A stretch of 64,000 nucleotides of DNA, taken from NCBI GenBank assembly GCA_000611775.1, contig KK106983.1:2538808-2602807 (forward strand), given 5' to 3'. Shown here in pieces: positions 61,162-64,000 of the stretch. Origin of the DNA: Umbilicaria muhlenbergii (lineage: Eukaryota; Ascomycota; Lecanoromycetes; Umbilicariales; Umbilicariaceae). Made by a program: the position numbers and the translations under genes. The stretch's first letter is position 1. Each line of letters begins with the position of its first letter. The notes beneath the pieces were generated by a model. It was not told the origin of the DNA. It did not search any database and saw only the letters and a program-made list of their open reading frames with translations.

Positions 61162-61594
61162 TGTTACACCTCTCACTAAAAGGTACCTGTTGAGTATGCA
61201 TAGCAGGCGTACATGTGGTACTGCTCATGAAGCTCAGGGCATAAGCACCCTGAGCACTCAATCACTCATGATGCTCAGAGCATGAGCATCTTGAGCATCT
61301 AACTGCTCATGATGCTCAGGGCATGAGCACCTTGAACAGTAAGATTACACATGCAGAGCAGTACAGTCACACATGAGTCTTTTAAAGTATTATATAATCA
61401 CAGGTAGATTCATAGTTAGGAGCTTATGCTCAACTCATGTATCAAATGCAATCTCATAGATCTTCTGCCTTCTAGCTTATTCAAGTCTACATGTGATCAG
61501 TAGTTCATTGAACCAAGTGCTGTGATTAGATGAACATTGGTATAGTTCATTGAATGATTGTATTATCTTCATCACTATGACATCACCTGTTACA
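61162..61594 (+). repeat. Gypsy-5 5' LTR (433 bp)
   Basis: Starts tgttacacctctcac and ends cacctgttaca, giving the inverted TGTTACA/TGTAACA type ends expected of an LTR. It is followed two bases later by leader sequence. The boundaries come from these ends and the position before gag; the partner LTR is outside the window. It contains three palindromic repeats, annotated separately. Confidence 0.75.
61222..61338. repeat. Three tandem palindromic units in the Gypsy-5 LTR
   Basis: Units of about 33-35 bp at 61222-61256, 61265-61297 and 61304-61338, each of the form ctcatgatgctcagggc followed by atgagcaccttgagca. Within a unit tgctca and tgagca form inverted pairs, so each unit can fold or act as a dyad-symmetric site. 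Placed in the LTR upstream part (U3 side), they are candidate transcription-control repeats. Confidence 0.75.
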
Positions 61595-64000
61595 CTTTAA
61601 GCATCATCATCAGAATATCAGTCATGAAATGAACTGTGACTCATGAGTCCTTTAAAAGGATGGCAGCCTTCAGCTGTGACTCATCAGTTGTTGAGGGTCT
61701 GACATCATCAGAGACAAAGATCAAGATCTCATCATCAGATAAGTTTTTAAAGGAACATAGAATGTTGAGTTTATTCCTCACTCAGCTTGATACTTACCTT
61801 CACCTCAATCATATCATGTTCAAGAAGAAGTTTAACAAGGTGTTGTACACATCCTTCTACTTGAAGTTCAATGCCCTTAATTGATTTGAGCTGACCCTCT
61901 GAGACTATATGAAAAATGAGAAGAAGGATCATGAAGATCAGATGAATGAGATCTTCTTCAGTTTAAAGAAGTTCAAGAAGCAGATAAGAATTGTGTTTAA
62001 GATCATTAATCAGGAAAGAACCGCGGAGTGAGAAATCTGCAATATTATGCAGAAAGAAGCTGTCATGACATATGCAGCTAATTTTCAGAGACACGTCATG
62101 TATACAAACTGAGATGACACTGCCTTAACTGCGCAGTACTACAAAGGCTTGAAAGACTTCATCAAAGATGAAATCTCTCAATCAGAGTGATCAAGCACTT
62201 TGGCTCATATGATTGAAAAGTCAGTCATCATCAACAACCGCGCGTACGAAAGATCTATGGAAAAAAGTCAGAAGAATTACATACCACCAAAGGTGAATAA
62301 GCCTCATGAAAGCACTCAGTATAACAATCAACTTTATTACAGCTCTCAGTCAATGAAAATCAACGTGACCTTTCATAGGAACTGATTTCAGAGAGGGACT
62401 AAGCAGTTATCAAAGGGTATTAAAGTCAAAGGAAATTGTTATAGCTGTGAAAAATCAGGACATTTCACATGCAACTGTTGAGTCTCAACAAAAACCTTTT
62501 CATCAAAGAAGAAGACATACACTGCTGTGTTAAAAGAGCCGGCCCTGAAATAATCAGTTCAGCACAATGCTATGTCTTGAACAGCTTGCTATGATGACAG
62601 CTGTACAGTTCACTGAAGTGACAAAGATGACTCTGAATGATTCTCACGTCAATCAAAGAAGGCAAAGGAGTATGCTGCAACCTCTCACAGAAACCTCATC
62701 ACAGATGCAGAGAGACATCAAGTCAAGCAGAATCAATTCAACTTGAAGAGCAATTATGTTGACAGTGATGATATGATACCCTCATTCAATGAGGAGGAAG
62801 ACTTCATGGAAGTAACATCTTCTGAAGACTCAGATGAGTTCATGAAAGAAGATGAAAATGAGTGATTAACTACTCATGAAGAAAGATGAATTCAAACATA
62901 TATCAAAATACTCAATGCCCTCAGCAAAAAAGAGGAGTACATGAAATGAGTAAAAGAAATAAAGGATCAGATCCTTTACATTATTCAAGATGCATTTATG
63001 CAGAATCAGAATCATGAAGAAACCAACTATCAAGATATAATTAAGAAGACACCCTCAAAGGGTTCTCAGTTCATCATCAGGGGAGGATATGTTACCCTCA
63101 ATGAAGCACACATCTCATGAGAACTTCATATGAAAGTATGAGAACTTCAAAGTGAATACTTAAAGAGAGACCTGAACAAGCATTCAGCTCAGAGAGTGAA
63201 TTCAGGAGACTTTAAATATGTTGAGAAGAACTTAAGCTTCTCTCCTTTTAATTCAAAAAATTAAAAGGCTCTTCAGGTCAGAGACTCCTGAAGACATTTA
63301 CTTTAAAGCCTTCAAGCAGTGAATGACAACAAGAATTCATCACTGCAGCACAGGAAGACATGAGCAACTTTCATGTCTGAATCAAAGTTAATGATCAACC
63401 AGCCTGACTACTAATAGACAGTGACTGCACAGGGAACTTCATGAACTCAGAATTTGCTGTGAAACACACAATTTAAACACAGGTGAAGCAGAATTCCTTC
63501 AGACTTCAAGGGTTTGATGAGACCTTTATGAAACATAATGATGAATGAGTAAACTGAGAGACGGTTCTCACGCCTATGCGTTTAGGTCAACATTGGGAAA
63601 AAATTCAATTCAACATAATGAAGCAATCAGGAAGTGATATAGTCCTGAGAATATCATGACTCTGAGTGGTCAACCTGATGATCAATTGAGCTGAAAATGA
63701 GATATACTTTGTTAAGGGTGATAATTTAAACAAGTTATATTCAGTCCTGAACTCACCTGAAGGTGTGAAGGTCTTCATTATGTCAGTGAAAGAGATGCAT
63801 GAGGAATTGAAGAATCCTGATGCAAAGATACTGTGAAGCAGATGAGTCAAAGATGATCAAGACTCTGTTATCAAGCTATTTATCCCTAAAGAATACAAAG
63901 ACTTCAAGGAATTGTTTACAGCTGTAAAAGATCAGGACGCCTTGCTAAAACATTAAGAATAAGATCATGAAATCAAGATCATGAAAGGTTGCACATCAAC

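Larger units (their letters stand above)
61162..64000 (+). mobile_element. Gypsy-5, 5' half (LTR, gag, protease; runs off right edge)
   Basis: A plus-strand Gypsy element cut by the window edge. 5' LTR 61162-61594, then gag from about 61620. The first gag segment is readable (61636-61884, with KFLKEHRMLSLFLTQLDTYL). Gag ends in a zinc knuckle at 62437-62478 (C-x2-C-x4-H-x4-C, CYSCEKSGHFTCNC). An acidic linker (62770-62870) and a retropepsin-like region follow near 63405-63700, and the start of the RT linker is at the edge (TAVKDQDA... near 63920). It keeps more CpG and CCA/TGG than Gypsy-1 to -3, so it may be less mutated. It has breaks, and whether the whole element is intact beyond the edge is unknown. 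Same family as 15391-17744. Confidence 0.88.

Noticed and set aside
1-64000. A genetic code in which TGA means tryptophan, since many expected Trp positions read TGA
   Set aside because: Other losses follow the same C-to-T/G-to-A logic: Arg CGA positions also read TGA, Gln CAA positions read TAA, and catalytic Asp became Asn in LINE1. Paired copies differ by transitions. Directed mutation explains all of this; a recoded TGA explains only part.
1-64000. tRNA or rRNA genes
   Set aside because: I saw no tRNA-like box A/box B pairs with foldable arms and no rRNA-like conserved stretches. This was a reading by eye, not a covariance-model scan.

Overview
The window looks like a transposon graveyard from a filamentous fungus, most likely an ascomycete (Pezizomycotina). 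This rests on family recognition: a Tad1-like LINE with RNase H, several chromodomain Ty3/Gypsy families, and decay made almost purely of C-to-T/G-to-A transitions, as in repeat-induced point mutation (RIP). The DNA is AT-rich and CpG-poor. I found no intact host gene, rRNA, tRNA or CRISPR array in the 64 kb.

Layout. 1-8.2 kb holds three minus-strand Gypsy relics (A, B, C) end to end. 8.2-14.5 kb is LINE1 (minus strand; ORF1 with zinc knuckles, endonuclease, RT, RNase H, C-terminal finger), interrupted by foldback element M-A, with a probable 5' UTR up to about 15.4 kb. 15.4-17.7 kb is a minus-strand Gypsy-5 relic. 17.7-28.9 kb is a second LINE copy (LINE2) split by foldback element M-C, a 5'-truncated Gypsy-1 fragment, and a full-length Gypsy-1 (21055-27893) with paired 228-bp LTRs and a 5-bp target duplication. 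28.9-30.2 kb is foldback element M-B. 30.2-34.2 kb is a 5'-truncated Gypsy-2 copy. 34.2-54.9 kb is Gypsy-3, which contains a full-length Gypsy-2 (37600-49325, TSD cacag), which itself contains another full-length Gypsy-2 (40080-45949, TSD acctg). Element M-D sits near the Gypsy-3 3' end, followed by a solo Gypsy-2 LTR (TSD aacag). 55.5-61.0 kb is minus-strand Gypsy-4. 61.2 kb to the right edge is the 5' half of a plus-strand Gypsy-5 with a 433-bp LTR.

How it fits together. Nothing here forms a working pathway. The insertions nest in a readable order: LINE2 precedes Gypsy-1, and Gypsy-3 precedes the outer Gypsy-2, which precedes the inner Gypsy-2. The LINE copies and LTR elements carry heavy transition damage. 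The short foldback elements M-A to M-D do not: they keep CpGs, their shared ends are about 97-99% identical, and several sit at junctions of truncated elements. They are the youngest or best-protected DNA in the window. The features most worth checking are this foldback family, the mutation context (TGG to TGA, and a striking excess of TCATGA), an antisense acidic ORF in Gypsy-1, and an unassigned coding-like stretch downstream of the Gypsy-3 chromodomain.
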